A stretch of DNA of 64,000 bases from CAVSSX01 sp963730735 (GTDB taxonomy: Bacteria; Actinomycetota; Acidimicrobiia; Acidimicrobiales; RAAP-2), in the NCBI GenBank assembly GCA_963730735.1, contig CAVSSX010000007.1, forward strand, positions 1,612,001 through 1,676,000, given 5' to 3'. Of this stretch, positions 52,664-61,119 are shown in pieces. Under the pieces are notes generated by a model. It made no database searches. It was not told the origin of the DNA and was given only the letters and a program-made list of their open reading frames with translations. The translations under genes were made by a program, and so were the position numbers. Every line of letters starts with the position of its first letter. Within the stretch, counting starts at the first letter, position 1.

Positions 52664-53453
52664 GTGCGTGTCCTCATCACCGGCGCCGCCCGGGCGATCG
52701 GTCGGGCCACCGCCGTCGAGCTGACCGACAGGGGCCACGACGTGGTGGCCACGGCCCGGGACCCGGGCCTGCTCGCCGACCTGGACGTGGCCCAGGTGCT
52801 GGCCCTCGACGTGGGCGACGCGACGTCGATCGCCGACGCGCTGGCGGCGGCCGGCGAGCTCGACGCCGTGGTCAACAACGCCGGCGTGTCCGGCTCGGGG
52901 CCGCTCGAGGACTTCCCGATCGAGCGACTCCGGGCGGTGCTCGACACCAACGCCGTGGCACCCCTGCGGGTGGTCCAGCCGTTGCTCGGCTCGTGGCGGG
53001 CCCGCGGGCAGCGGGGTCATCGTCAATGTGAGCTCGATCCAGGGTCACGTGGCGCCGCCGTTGGAGGGGGCGTACGCCGCCTCCAAGCACGCCCTCGAGG
53101 CCCTCTCCGAGGTGCTGTCCTACGAGCTCGGGCACTTCGGCATCCGGGTGGTGATCATCGAGCCCGGCTACGTGGCGCCGGGGATGCTGCACACCGGGGA
53201 CCACCTGGGCGACGAGGTCTACGCCCCGCTGCGGGCCCAGTGGGAGGGGACCGACCTCAAGGTCAACGGGCCCGGTGGCCGGCCCGGTCCCGACTCGGTG
53301 GCCCGGGCGGTGGCCGACGCCCTCGAGGATCCGGCCACGCCGTTACGGGTCGAGGTCGGTCAGGACGCCCAGGCCATCCTGGCCCTGCGCCGGTCGCTCG
53401 ACGACGAGGCCTTCGAGGCGACGATGCGTCAGCTCCTCGGGTTCGACTGGTAG
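52664..53453 (+). CDS. SDR family oxidoreductase, one frameshift
   Basis: A short-chain dehydrogenase starting VRVLITGAARAIGRATAVEL at GTG 52664. It has VVATARDPGLLADLDVAQVL, VVNNAGVSGSGPLEDFPIER, LDTNAVAPLRVVQPLLGSW, then a +1 shift near 53005, then VIVNVSSIQGHVAPPLEGAY (catalytic Ser), AASKHALEALSEVLSYELGH (Tyr/Lys), IRVVIIEPGYVAPGM and the end AFEATMRQLLGFDW. It looks like a sterol- or carbonyl-type SDR. Its 3' end overlaps the convergent YihY frame by 111 nt. Confidence 0.82.
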
Positions 53454-54551
53454 TCGTCGGTCGCCGCCGTCCCGTTGGTCTCGACCTTCGGTGCGGCCGA
53501 TTGGTCGGGTGAGGGATCGGGATCGGGTGAGGGATCGGGCATCGGGTGCCGCCTCGCCGGTGGTGGCACCGGTCTCGTCGGCCGGGGCCTCGGGTGGGTC
53601 GAATTGCACCGACACCTGTTGTTCGGGCCGTCGCTCGCCCTGGCGGGCGATGGCCGCCAGCACCTTGCGGTCGGCGTCGGTGAGCGGGGGTTGGACGATG
53701 CTGCGGGGCCAGAGCCGTCGTTCGCGGACCACGTTGAGCTCGGCCATGTACAGCGTCATCTGGGCACCGAGGTAGATCCAGGCCATGAAGCCGAGCACGA
53801 TGGCGAAGAACCCGTAGACCTCGCTCGTGTTCTGGAGCGTGCGGTGGATGAGGACCCCGCCGGCCAGCTGCAGCACGGTCCAGCCGATCCCACCCAGCAC
53901 GGCCCCGAGCAGCAGCAGCCGGCTGGCCACCTGCTTGGGCGTGAGGATCCGGAAGGCCAGGATGTACAGCGCCACGTTGAGCAGGACGGTCAGGGCGATC
54001 CCACCGATCTTCTCCAACGTGTGGTCGCCCCCGAGGAAGCTCGAGATGGCGGCCGACGCCGTGCTGAGCAGGAGGAAGACGCCCAGCGTCCCCATCAACA
54101 GGAACGTCCGGGCCAGACGGGACCAGAAGTTGGGCCGGACCACGCCGGGCACGTTCCAGATCTCGGCCATGGCGTACTGGCCCGACTGGGCCGCTCCCTG
54201 CGAGCCCCACAGGAGCCCGAGGATCCCGATGACCAGGCCGATCTCGCTGTTGCGGTGGAGGGCCTTGATGCTGTCACCGAGTTGGGTCCCGATGACCGGG
54301 AACTGCGAGAGGGCCGAGGACTCGAGGTCGTGGGTCACCGACTTGTTGTCCCCGAAGGCCAGCCCGAGGATCGTCACCAGCAGCAGGAGCAGGGGGAACA
54401 GCGACAGGAAGCCGTAGAACGTGAGCAGGGCGGCCAGCGACCCGCCCCGGTCGTCACCGAACTTCTTGATCACCCCGAAGACGAAGCCGGCCGGCCCGAA
54501 CCGCTGCTGGGAGCGGTCGACGACCCGGACCACCCGCTCGAGGGGGTTCAC
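53343..54551 (-). CDS. YihY/virulence factor BrkB family membrane protein
   Basis: A 402-residue inner-membrane protein of the YihY/BrkB family with about six helices, for example LAALLTFYGFLSLFPLLLLL, SEIGLVIGILGLLWGSQGAA, TFLLMGTLGVFLLLSTASAA and VYGFFAIVLGFMAWIYLGAQ. The first conserved motif is GGSLAALLTFYGFLSLFPLL and the last is GAQMTLYMAELNVVRERR. A C-terminal cytosolic tail of about 120 residues is low complexity, including a near repeat (SLTRSRSLTRPIGR). The frame runs 111 nt into the convergent SDR; the stop at 53343 may be natural or shifted. Confidence 0.8.
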   Translation of the reverse strand: MNPLERVVRVVDRSQQRFGPAGFVFGVIKKFGDDRGGSLAALLTFYGFLSLFPLLLLLVTILGLAFGDNKSVTHDLESSALSQFPVIGTQLGDSIKALHRNSEIGLVIGILGLLWGSQGAAQSGQYAMAEIWNVPGVVRPNFWSRLARTFLLMGTLGVFLLLSTASAAISSFLGGDHTLEKIGGIALTVLLNVALYILAFRILTPKQVASRLLLLGAVLGGIGWTVLQLAGGVLIHRTLQNTSEVYGFFAIVLGFMAWIYLGAQMTLYMAELNVVRERRLWPRSIVQPPLTDADRKVLAAIARQGERRPEQQVSVQFDPPEAPADETGATTGEAAPDARSLTRSRSLTRPIGRTEGRDQRDGGDRRLPVEPEELTHRRLEGLVVERPAQGQDGLGVLTDLDP

Positions 54552-54666
54552 CGGCGGCCGAGGGCTCGCAACGTCGGTCGAACGAGGTCGAACCGGCAGG
54601 GAATAGCGGGGCGGTCGGCGAGTGTTACCTGATTACGTAAATGCATCGGGGCCGATCGGAGGAACC

Positions 54667-57055
54667 GTGACTGGCAAGAACTTGACCCTACCTGTGCTTC
54701 CCCTGACGTCGGGGGTGGTGCTGCCCGGCATGGTCTTCACCATGGCGTTGGAGAGCGACGAGGCCCGGGCCGCGGTCGAGGCCGCCCGCTCGGCCGGTAG
54801 CCGGCTCCTGCTCGTGCCCCACATCGACGGCAGCTACGCCACCGTCGGCGTGGTGTCGGAGATCGTGGAGGACGGCTCGCTGCCCGGCGGGTTGCCGGCG
54901 GTCGTGGTCCGCGGCGAGGAGCGGGCCACCATCGGCACCGGCGTGCCGGGTACCGGCTCGGCGCCTGTGGGTCGAGGCCGAGACGGTCGAGGAGGCGCCG
55001 GCGTCGCCGGCGGCCCTCGACCTGGCCCGGGAGTACCGGGCGATCCTCGAGAACATCCTGGTCAGTCGCGGCGCGGGACGCATCGCCGCCCAGTTGCGCG
55101 ACGTCACCGAGCCCGGCCGGTTGGCCGACGTCTCGGGCTACTCCCCGGACCTGTCGCTGGCCCAGAAGGTCCAGGTGCTCGAGACCACCGACATCGAGGC
55201 CCGGTTGCGCCTCGTCCTGTCGTGGGCCCGAGAGACGCTGGCCGACCTGACGCTCCGCGAGCGGATCAAGACCGACGTGGAGGAGGGCATGGAGAAGACT
55301 CAGCGCGAGTTCCTGCTCCGTCGTCAGCTCGAGGCCATCCGAAAGGAGCTCGGCGGGCTCAGCGACTCGGGCGACGAGAACCCCGACGACTACCGCACGA
55401 AGGTGGCCGAGCGGGACCTGCCCGAGGGCGTGCGCACCGCCGTGGCGCGTGAGATCGACAAGTTCGAGCGCACCAGCGAGCAGAGCCCGGAGCGGGGCTG
55501 GATCCAGACCTGGCTCGACACCGTGCTCGAGCTCCCCTGGGGCAACGAGTCGGAGGATCGGCTCGACGTCACCGAGGCCGAGCGCATCTTGAACGAGGAC
55601 CACGATGGTCTGAGTGACGTGAAGGATCGCATCCTCGAGCACCTCTCGGTGCGCAAGCTGCAGGCGGAGCGGGGTCTGGCCCCGGTCGACGCCCGCGGCT
55701 CGGGGGCCATCCTGGCCCTGGTCGGTCCGCCGGGAGTGGGGAAGACCTCGCTCGGCGAGTCGGTCGCCCGGGCCCTCGGACGCTCGTTCGTCCGGGTCGC
55801 CCTGGGTGGGGTCCGCGACGAGGCCGAGATCCGCGGTCACCGCCGGACCTACGTCGGGGCACAGCCCGGCCGGATGGTCCGGGCGCTCCGCGAGGCCGGC
55901 ACCATGAACCCGGTCGTCCTCCTGGACGAGGTCGACAAGTTGGGCGCCGACTTCCGGGGCGACCCGTCGTCGGCCCTGCTCGAGGTGCTCGACCCGGCGC
56001 AGAACCACACGTTCCGTGACCACTACCTCGAGGTCGACCTCGACCTGTCGCGAGTGTTGTTCATCGCCACGGCCAACGTCATCGACACCATCCCCGGGCC
56101 CCTGCTCGACCGGATGGAGATCATCCGCCTCGACGGCTACACCGAGGAGGAGAAGGTGGCCATCGCCCGCAACCACCTGGTCGGCCGGCAGGTCGGCCGG
56201 GCCGCCCTGCGGCCCGAGGAGGTGCAGATCAGCGATGACGCGCTGCGCACCATCGTCGGGGACTACACCCGGGAAGCCGGGGTCCGCGGGCTCGAGCGCG
56301 AGCTCGGGCGGCTGTTGCGCAAGGTGGCGACCCGTCTGGCCGCCACCTCGTCGGAGGGCGGCGAGGCTGGCGCAGCCGAGCCGATCGTCATCGAGGCCGA
56401 GGACGTCCGGGGCTGGCTCGGCCGGCCACGGTTCTTCTTCGAGGCGGCCGACCGCACCAGTGTCCCCGGCGTGGTGACCGGCCTGGCCGTCACCGGCGCC
56501 GGTGGGGATGTCCTGTTCGTCGAGGCCTCGGTGGCCGAAGGCCCCGAGGGGCTGACCCTCACCGGGCAGCTGGGCGACGTGATGAAGGAGTCGGCGGAGA
56601 TCGCCCTCTCCTACGTCCGGAGCCACGCGGCGGAGCTCGGCATCGACCCCTCGGCCTTCCGGGGCCGTCGGTTCCACGTGCACGTGCCGGCGGGCGCCGT
56701 CCCGAAGGACGGACCCTCGGCCGGCGTCACCATGGTCACCGCCCTGGTGAGCTTGCTGCGGGACGAGCCGGTCCGCTCGACGGTCGGTATGACCGGGGAG
56801 GTCACCCTCCAGGGCCGGGTGCTGCCGATCGGCGGCGTTCGCCAGAAGGTGTTGGCGGCCCACCGGGCCGGTCTCACCGAGGTCGTGCTGCCCAAGCGCA
56901 ACGGCCCGGACCTCGAGGATGTCCCCGAAGAGGTGCGGGAACAGATGACCTTCCACTTGGCCGACGTGGTGGCCGACGTCCTGGGCCCGGCCCTGGGCGC
57001 CGGCGACCCGGTGGTCGGGTCCGTGGAAGGATCAGTGCTCGGCGCGGTGGCGTAG
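54667..57055 (+). CDS. lon: Lon protease, ATP-dependent, one frameshift in the N-terminal domain
   Basis: A LonA protease of about 795 residues. The N-terminal substrate-recognition domain begins LTLPVLPLTSGVVLPGMVFT in frame 54667 to about 54955; the remainder is in the +1 frame: ALWVEAETVEEAPASPAAL, EKTQREFLLRRQLEAIRKEL, Walker A GPPGVGKTSLGESVA, GVRDEAEIRGHRRTYVGAQP, Walker B PVVLLDEVDKLG, GDPSSALLEVLDPAQNHTFR, and the Ser-Lys dyad in the VPAGAVPKDGPSAGVTM region with the catalytic Ser, plus the second catalytic Lys in GGVRQKVLAAHRAGLTEV. GTG 54667 has a GGAGGA ribosome site. It is likely a heat- or stress-regulated cytosolic protease; no HAIR/HspR operator is evident upstream. Confidence 0.9.
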
Positions 57056-57084
57056 GCCCGCCGCCGACTCTCGAGGAGGACGCC

Positions 57085-57327
57085 ATGGACGACCAGGACA
57101 TCGTGCACCAGATCAGCCAGCTCGCCGCCGAGGAGCATCGGCTCGAGGCGGCGCACGCCGGTGAGGGGCTCGGTGCCGAGGACCACGCCAAGCTGAAGGA
57201 GCTCGAGGTGACGCTCGATCGGCTGTGGGACCTCCTCCGCCAGCGTCGGGCCATTCGTGACGCCGGGGGCGACCCGTCCTCGGCGTCCGAGCGCCCGGCC
57301 GGCACGGTCGAGGGCTACCTGCAGTAG
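57085..57327 (+). CDS. DUF2630 family protein
   Basis: An 80-residue acidic, helical protein of DUF2630: QISQLAAEEHRLEAAHAGEG, LKELEVTLDRLWDLLRQRRA, then a conserved end GTVEGYLQ. The two helices form a coiled-coil-like hairpin. Members occur mainly in Actinobacteria and their function is unknown. It follows lon by 29 nt and is bounded by a strong hairpin. ATG 57085 follows GAGGAGG. Confidence 0.85.
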   Translation: MDDQDIVHQISQLAAEEHRLEAAHAGEGLGAEDHAKLKELEVTLDRLWDLLRQRRAIRDAGGDPSSASERPAGTVEGYLQ

Positions 57328-57355
57328 GGCCCTCGGGCCGTCGCCAAGCGTCGTG

Positions 57356-57391
57356 GGACCGCCGCCGGCGCGGCAGCGCCGGCGGCGGTCC
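57356..57391. terminator. 16-bp perfect hairpin between convergent genes
   Basis: GGACCGCCGCCGGCGC (57356-57371), loop GGCA, GCGCCGGCGGCGGTCC (57376-57391): a perfect 16-bp stem, all GC but one pair. It lies between the end of DUF2630 (57327) and the end of the convergent thioesterase gene (57396). Without a U-tract it is probably a bidirectional factor-assisted terminator or a 3'-end stabiliser. Confidence 0.65.
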
Positions 57392-57395
57392 GTCG

Positions 57396-58678
57396 TCACA
57401 TGACCCGGTCGCTGGCCTTGATCGAGCTCGGGTCCTGGGCGAAGGCCCGGACCATGGCCTGCACGTTGATCGAGGCGACCAGTCGTCCGGTCTCCGGGTG
57501 AAGACCTTGCCGTCGCCCTGGACCAGGCCGCCACCGGCGAAGTAGGCCGAGTGGGCGTAGAGCAGCCACTCGCTGGCCGGCGCCCGCTCGTGGAAGGCGA
57601 TGGCGATCGACATGATCCCGGTCGACAGCGTCAGGTGGGCGTCGGCCTCGCCGAACCCCTTGTGCGGTCGCATCGACGCCGCCAGGGTGAAGTGGGTGGT
57701 GGACTGGGCGATCAGCGCCCGCTCGAGGTACTCCTCGGCCGGCGAGTCGCGAAAGCGCATCCAGGCGAAGATCTCCGGCGGCCCGATCCGGTCGGGGTCG
57801 GGATCGTAGGCGGCGTCGACCACCCGCAGCTCGCGTCCGGTGACCCGCATGTCGTAGGGCACGGCCTCGTCGGGACCGGGCACGTCGGGCATCGGCGGCA
57901 CCGACGACATGGCGTCGGGGGCCCCCTGGTCGAACAGGAGGAGCGCCGGTGCGCAGAGCTGTCCGTTCTGCTCGGCCCGGACCTCGACGGTCGAGAAGGT
58001 GCGACCGCCCCGGAGCACCTCGACGTTGAGGTCGATGGGCTCGTCGAAGGAGGCGGCCTTGGAGAAGATCATGTAGGCCGAGGTCACCTTCTGGTGGGGG
58101 ACCGTCTTCGACGCGGCCACGATGGCCTGGGCCAGCAGTTGGCCGCCCTCGACGACGTTGCGGGTGAGGTCGCGATAGGTCGGGCCGACGAAGTGACCCG
58201 GGCCGTCGGGCTCGACGTCGATGAGGTGGACGAGGTCGGCGGCGTCGCCCCAGGCCGGGAACCGGTTGGTGGTGACCAGCTCGGGATCGGTGCCGGCCCA
58301 GACTTCCTCGAGCTCGACGCGGGTCTTCTCGTGGTAGATCCCGATGTAGTCCTTCAGCCCGGCCACCTCGTCCATGGGCGTGAAGTACGACCAGATCAGG
58401 TCCTCGGTCGGCGGGTCGGTGGCCGTCAGGGTCCAGTAGCTGGCCTCACCCTTGAACGGGCAGATGGTGTGGTGGTCGTTGGGCTCGAACAGGTCCAGCC
58501 GCACGTCGGACGGCGGCAGGTAGATCCGGTCGACGTGCTTGGTCTCCTCGACCCGTAGCGCCTTCGTGCTCTCGGCGATGAGGAGGTCGCCGTAGTACAC
58601 CCGGACCCGGCCGGGGTAGGGGATCAGGTCGATCGCGTACCCCGGGTACTTGGGCCAAGCCGACTCGATTGCCACCAT
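57396..58678 (-). CDS. DUF427-acyl-CoA thioesterase II fusion, one frameshift near the C-terminus
   Basis: The N-terminal part (about residues 10-115) is a DUF427 domain: GRVRVYYGDLLIAESTKALR, RIYLPPSDVRLDLF, and TICPFKGEASYWTL. It is followed by a TesB-type double hotdog: AASFDEPIDLNVEVLRGGRT, then YDMRVTGRELRVVDAAYDPD, and GFGEADAHLTLSTGIMSIAI. At about 57500 the frame shifts and the conserved end continues as TGRLVASINVQAMVRAFAQD, stopping at TGA 57396-57398. DUF427 is often a stand-alone protein; the fusion suggests a substrate-binding or allosteric role for the thioesterase. ATG 58678 is preceded by GGGGAGG. Confidence 0.82.
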
Positions 58679-58832
58679 GTTCTGCCTCCCCATCGCCACC
58701 CGGCGCCACCGGCGCTGGTCAGCGGTCCCCACCTCGGGGACCTGCGGTTCTCAGGCTAACGAGCGCAGCGCGGGCGTGTCGCGCCGCCGACCCGGGCGCC
58801 CCGTTCCCCGAGAGGTGCCGACGGCGGCCCGG

Positions 58833-58838
58833 TAGCGT
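58833..58838 (+). promoter_or_regulatory. TANNNT -10 element, leaderless start
   Basis: TAGCGT at 58833-58838 ends 6 nt before the GTG at 58845, which predicts a leaderless transcript. Confidence 0.5.
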
Positions 58839-58844
58839 GGGCCG

Positions 58845-59189
58845 GTGGTCGAACCACCGACGTCGACGACCCAGGCAGCGAGCGACCGGCGTCGCATGCT
58901 GGCCGACCAGATCGAGGACCTCGAGCGCGACCTGGCCGAGATCGTCCTGTCGGGGTCCGACGGGCCCGACGACGAGCACGATCCCGAAGGGTCGACCATC
59001 GGCTTCGAGCGGGCCCGGGTCTCGGCTCTGCTCGACCACGCCCGACGGCAGCTCGAGGTCCTGGACCGGCGGGCGCTCGGCGACGACACCGGGGCCTGTG
59101 TCCACTGCGGCGGGCCCATCGGCGACGAGCGCCGGGCGGCCCTGCCGGCGACCGACCGCTGTGTCGAGTGCGCCGGCCTCGCCCCGTAG
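58845..59189 (+). CDS. DksA/TraR-type C4 zinc finger protein
   Basis: A 114-residue protein with a coiled-coil-like N-terminal half (MLADQIEDLERDLAEIVLSG) and a C-terminal zinc finger CVHCGGPIGDERRAALPATD then RCVECAGLAP, which is the TraR/DksA C4 pattern (Cys-x2-Cys and Cys-x2-Cys). DksA-type proteins enter the secondary channel of RNA polymerase, but the acidic coiled-coil tip motif is not clear here. GTG 58845. It begins the plus-strand run that leads to the encapsulin genes. Confidence 0.8.
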   Translation: MVEPPTSTTQAASDRRRMLADQIEDLERDLAEIVLSGSDGPDDEHDPEGSTIGFERARVSALLDHARRQLEVLDRRALGDDTGACVHCGGPIGDERRAALPATDRCVECAGLAP

Positions 59190-59199
59190 GGTGATCGCC

Positions 59200-59641
59200 A
59201 TGGCACCTCGAACGATCCGCGACGACGACGTCCGGCAATTCCTGGTCGGTCCGCCGGTGCGGACGGGCAAGCTGGCCACGACGCGCAGCCGACGGGCGCC
59301 CGCACGTGGCCCCGGTGTGGTTCGACCTCGACGACGACGGTGCCCTGGTGTTCAACACCGGCGCCGACACCGTGAAGGGCCGCAACCTGGCCCGCGAGGG
59401 TCGGGCGGCGCTGTGCGTGGACGACGACCGGCCGCCGTTCGCCTTCGTGATCGTCGAGGGAGCGGTGGAGCTCAGCGAGGAACCCGACGATCTCGTCTAC
59501 TGGGCCACCCGGCTCGGGGGCCGGTACATGGGCCAGGACCAGGCGGAGGCCTTCGGCCGACGCAACGGGGTCCCCGGAGAGCTGGTGGTGCGACTCCGGC
59601 CCGAACGGGTGTCGGCCGATCTGGACGTGTCGGGCACCTGA
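59200..59641 (+). CDS. Pyridoxamine 5'-phosphate oxidase-like protein, one frameshift
   Basis: A split-barrel flavin/F420-binding protein of about 146 residues. The N-terminal segment MAPRTIRDDDVRQFLVG with TGKLATTRS is in frame 59200 to about 59285; the remainder is in the +1 frame: DGRPHVAPVWFDLDDDGALV, FNTGADTVKGRNLAREGRAA and FVIVEGAVELSEEPDDL. The RPHVAPVWF and KGRNLAREGRAAL motifs are those of actinobacterial F420-dependent PNPOx-like reductases. It is 10 nt downstream of the C4 zinc finger gene. Confidence 0.8.
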
Positions 59642-59755
59642 GCCGGGCCCGGCCCACGGCCGCTCGTGCCTGGGTCCCTGGTACCGTGGCGGACGACCGA
59701 CGAACGCACCTGTACGCCCCCGCGCCGCCGGCGGGCCCGACCGACGAGGAGACGC

Positions 59756-60136
59756 ATGGCCCAGAGTGCTGGACTCCACGAATCGCCCGACGCCCTCTCG
59801 CCCCAGACGATCGACCGCCACCGGGCCATCACCTCGATCCAAGAGGAGCTCGAGGCGGTCGACTGGTACGACCAGCGAGTAGCGGCGTCGACCGACACCG
59901 AGCTCGCCGAGATCCTGGCCCACAACCGGGACGAAGAGAAGGAGCATGCCGCCATGACCCTCGAGTGGCTCCGGCGACGGGACCCCGCCCTGGACCAACA
60001 CCTGCGTACCTACCTCTTCACCGAGGGGCCGGTCGTCGGGATCGAGAAGGAAGCGGAGGGCGAGAGCGTCGGCGACGCCCTGCCGGACTCGGCCCAGTCG
60101 CTGGGCATCGGCAACCTGCGCGGGGTGGCCCGATGA
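59756..60136 (+). CDS. Encapsulated ferritin-like protein (EncFtn)
   Basis: A 126-residue EncFtn-family ferroxidase. Residues matching the Rhodospirillum rubrum EncFtn di-iron site are Glu31, Trp37, Tyr38, Glu61 and His64, in EELEAVDWYDQR and HNRDEEKEHAAMTLEWLRRR. The C-terminal encapsulation signal is SLGIGNLRG (residues 115-123). Family members form annular decamers, oxidise Fe(II) to Fe(III) and load iron into the encapsulin shell. The stop overlaps the encapsulin gene start by 4 nt. A TACCGT -10-like element at 59682-59687 lies about 70 nt upstream; the ATG follows CGAGGAG. Confidence 0.93.
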   Translation: MAQSAGLHESPDALSPQTIDRHRAITSIQEELEAVDWYDQRVAASTDTELAEILAHNRDEEKEHAAMTLEWLRRRDPALDQHLRTYLFTEGPVVGIEKEAEGESVGDALPDSAQSLGIGNLRGVAR

Positions 60137-60939
60137 GCCACCTGCTGCGATCCCACGCACCGATCCCCGAGGAGATCTGGGAGGTCATCGACACCGAGGC
60201 CCGTGAGCGCCTCGTGCCGGCCATGGCGTCACGCAAACTGGTGGACTTCGCCGGGCCCCTCGGTTGGCAGTACTCGGCGACCAACCTCGGGCGTACGGTC
60301 ATCGTCAACGGCCCGGTGGCCGAGGACGAGCTGGCCGCCCGACGGCGCGAGGTGCTGGCGCTGACCGAGCTGCGTTCGAACTTCAAGCTCGCTCGCGAGG
60401 AGCTGCTCGACGCCGACCGGGGTGCGGCCGACGTCGACCTCGGGACGCTCGACGAGGCGGCGGCGGCGCTGGCCCGAGCCGAGAACGTCGCCGTCTTCCA
60501 CGGGTGGGGTGCGGCGGGCATCGTCGGTATCACCGAGGCGTCGCCCCACACCCCGCTGTCCCTCGGCGCCGACTACGCCAACTACCCGTCCCACGTCGCC
60601 AAGGCCGTCGAGGTCCTGCGTCGTGAGGGCGTGGACGGCCCCTACGGCCTGGCCCTCGGGCCCGACGACTACACCGCTGTCGTCGAGACGACCGAGCACG
60701 GCGGGTACCTGCTGTTCGACCACCTGCGGCGCATCCTGGGCGGCCCGATCGTCTGGGCGCCGGGGGTGGACGGCGCGGTCGTCGTCAGCCTGCGGGGTGG
60801 CGACTTCCTGTTCGAGTCGGGTCAGGACGTGTCGGTGGGCTACGCCCATCACGACGCCGAGACCATCAGCCTGTACCTCGAGGAGAGCTTCTCGTTCCGG
60901 GTGGCCACGCCCGAAGCGGCGATCGCCCTGGTGGGCTGA
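60133..60939 (+). CDS. Family 1 encapsulin shell protein
   Basis: A 268-residue HK97-fold encapsulin (linocin M18/DyP-type family). Characteristic segments are LRSHAPIPEEIWEVIDTEAR, the RKLVDFAGPLGWQYSATNLG region, ELRSNFKLAREELLDADRGA (P domain), GITEASPHTPLSLG, GPYGLALGPDDYTAVVETTE, and the C-terminal DVSVGYAHHDAETISLYLEE. It assembles an icosahedral protein nanocompartment around EncFtn. ATG 60133 overlaps the EncFtn stop, and a small gene follows 4 nt after the shell stop. Confidence 0.95.
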   Translation: MSHLLRSHAPIPEEIWEVIDTEARERLVPAMASRKLVDFAGPLGWQYSATNLGRTVIVNGPVAEDELAARRREVLALTELRSNFKLAREELLDADRGAADVDLGTLDEAAAALARAENVAVFHGWGAAGIVGITEASPHTPLSLGADYANYPSHVAKAVEVLRREGVDGPYGLALGPDDYTAVVETTEHGGYLLFDHLRRILGGPIVWAPGVDGAVVVSLRGGDFLFESGQDVSVGYAHHDAETISLYLEESFSFRVATPEAAIALVG

Positions 60940-60943
60940 GGCC

Positions 60944-61099
60944 GTGACCGACGGTCGAGATGACGCCGACGACGGGGCGCCGCCGGAGGACCCGCCCATG
61001 CCGGTGACCCCCGACGACGACGTCGAGGAGGCCGACCAGGAGTCCTTCCCGGCCAGCGACCCGCCGTCGAGCTGGTCCGGCTCCACCGACCCGGCCTGA
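60944..61099 (+). CDS. Small acidic protein with FPASDPPS motif, third gene of the encapsulin operon
   Basis: A 51-residue highly acidic protein, DGRDDADDGAPPEDPP then MPVTPDDDVEEADQ then ESFPASDPPSSWSGSTDPA. The (E)SFPASDPPS motif occurs in many small uncharacterised bacterial proteins and stands near the C-terminus here. The GTG at 60944 is 4 nt after the encapsulin stop, so the gene is probably translated with the shell. There is no transmembrane segment or recognised fold. Function unknown: it might be a cargo, an accessory or simply a neighbour. Confidence 0.65.
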   Translation: MTDGRDDADDGAPPEDPPMPVTPDDDVEEADQESFPASDPPSSWSGSTDPA

Positions 61100-61119
61100 G
61101 CCGTTCGGTCCGGTCGGCT

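Noticed and set aside
54601..54666. Heat-shock operator (CIRCE or HAIR) before lon
   Set aside because: The region is relatively AT-rich but contains neither the CIRCE inverted repeat nor a HAIR motif.
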